Assembly (NCBI GenBank): GCA_021286965.1 | Contig: JAJTBK010000213.1 | Location: forward strand, 1-6,465 | Length of the DNA stretch: 6,465 nucleotides | Reading direction: 5' to 3' | Source: Comamonadaceae bacterium | Lineage (GTDB): Bacteria > Pseudomonadota > Gammaproteobacteria > Burkholderiales > Burkholderiaceae_C | Shown here: positions 6,261 through 6,465 of the stretch, piece after piece | Layout of the letters: every line of letters starts with the position of its first letter | Position numbering within the stretch: position 1 is the stretch's first letter | The notes under the pieces: generated by a model | What the model was told of the DNA's origin: nothing | What the model saw: the letters and a program-made list of their open reading frames with translations, nothing else | Databases searched by the model: none | Translations under genes and position numbers: made by a program

Positions 6261-6298
6261 CCGTAGTCTCCGCAATCCCGAATTTCCCACCCTGCGCC

Positions 6299-6465
6299 AT
6301 GTCCCTCCCCTCCACTTCCCCCAGCGCTGCCGGCGGCGCGCAATCGGCCATCGCCATGATTGCCCGCCAGGCCATCGTCAACGCGCAGCAAGTGGTCATT
6401 GGCTACGAGCTGTTCAACCGCTCGCGCAGCGGCGCCGGGCACACGGCGGCGTCGGACGTGATCCT
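6299..6465 (+). CDS. EAL and HDOD domain signalling protein, N-terminal fragment (truncated by window edge)
   Basis: The ATG at 6299 opens a frame that runs off the right edge after 55 full codons. After a low-complexity Ser/Ala/Gly/Pro stretch (residues 2-18) comes MIARQAIVNAQQVVIGYELFNRSR (20-43) and HTAASDVI (48-55). The pattern ARQxIxxxxQxVxGYELxxR is the opening strand and turn of the variant EAL domain in YuxH/CdgJ-type proteins, which carry a C-terminal HDOD domain. Many such EAL domains lack cyclic-di-GMP phosphodiesterase residues and act in protein-protein signalling. The catalytic region and the HDOD domain are outside the window, so enzyme activity cannot be judged. A TACAAT box lies 38 bp upstream. 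Confidence 0.78.
   Translation, partial: MSLPSTSPSAAGGAQSAIAMIARQAIVNAQQVVIGYELFNRSRSGAGHTAASDVI

Noticed and set aside
5512..6399. A 295-codon minus-strand frame opposite the DUF455 gene and the start of the EAL/HDOD gene.
   Set aside because: It runs across two recognised plus-strand genes and the promoter between them, and no motif is visible in it.

Overview
The window is GC-rich, densely coded DNA from what looks like a betaproteobacterium of the order Burkholderiales, probably family Comamonadaceae (Acidovorax/Comamonas-like). The basis is gene order (enolase followed directly by ftsB), protein sequence flavour, TACAAT-type -10 boxes in the gaps, and two short palindromic repeats of a kind I associate with that family. 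The genus is an inference; no rRNA or other decisive marker is present.

Layout. Bases 1-566 (+): the 3' end of enolase, then the divisome protein FtsB. Bases 567-767: a convergent gap holding a REP-like hairpin and a strong bidirectional terminator. Bases 768-3773 (-): a complete polar amino acid ABC importer of the histidine / lysine-arginine-ornithine type, transcribed as binding protein (hisJ-like), two permeases (hisQ, hisM) and ATPase (hisP). A large hairpin followed by T-runs lies between the binding-protein gene and the first permease gene. Bases 3858-5375 (-): the redox-activated chaperone Hsp33 (hslO), preceded by a gamma-carbonic-anhydrase-like hexapeptide-repeat protein. Bases 5413-6216 (+): a DUF455 ferritin-like protein, divergent from the carbonic-anhydrase-like gene. 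Bases 6299-6465 (+): the 5' end of an EAL/HDOD signalling protein, cut by the window edge.

How the parts work together. The four importer genes form one machine: a periplasmic binding protein delivers a basic or polar amino acid to a HisQ-HisM channel driven by a HisP dimer. The hairpin after the binding-protein gene would let much more binding protein than membrane complex be made. The carbonic-anhydrase-like gene and hslO are 12 nt apart and probably co-transcribed. No terminator is visible between hslO and the importer, so some read-through is possible.

Most of the window is conserved housekeeping DNA and I see no new defence or mobile system. The most unusual signals are small. First, a copy of the palindromic element used as terminator at 711-759 recurs, 33/42 bases identical without gaps, inside the coding sequence of the DUF455 protein. 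Second, the 37-bp divergent gap contains a perfect 14-bp palindrome that puts a TACAAT -10 box on each strand and would make the DUF455 mRNA leaderless. Third, the hairpin between the hisJ-like gene and hisQ looks like an attenuator. No gene-free stretch exceeds 300 bases; the longest is 567-767.
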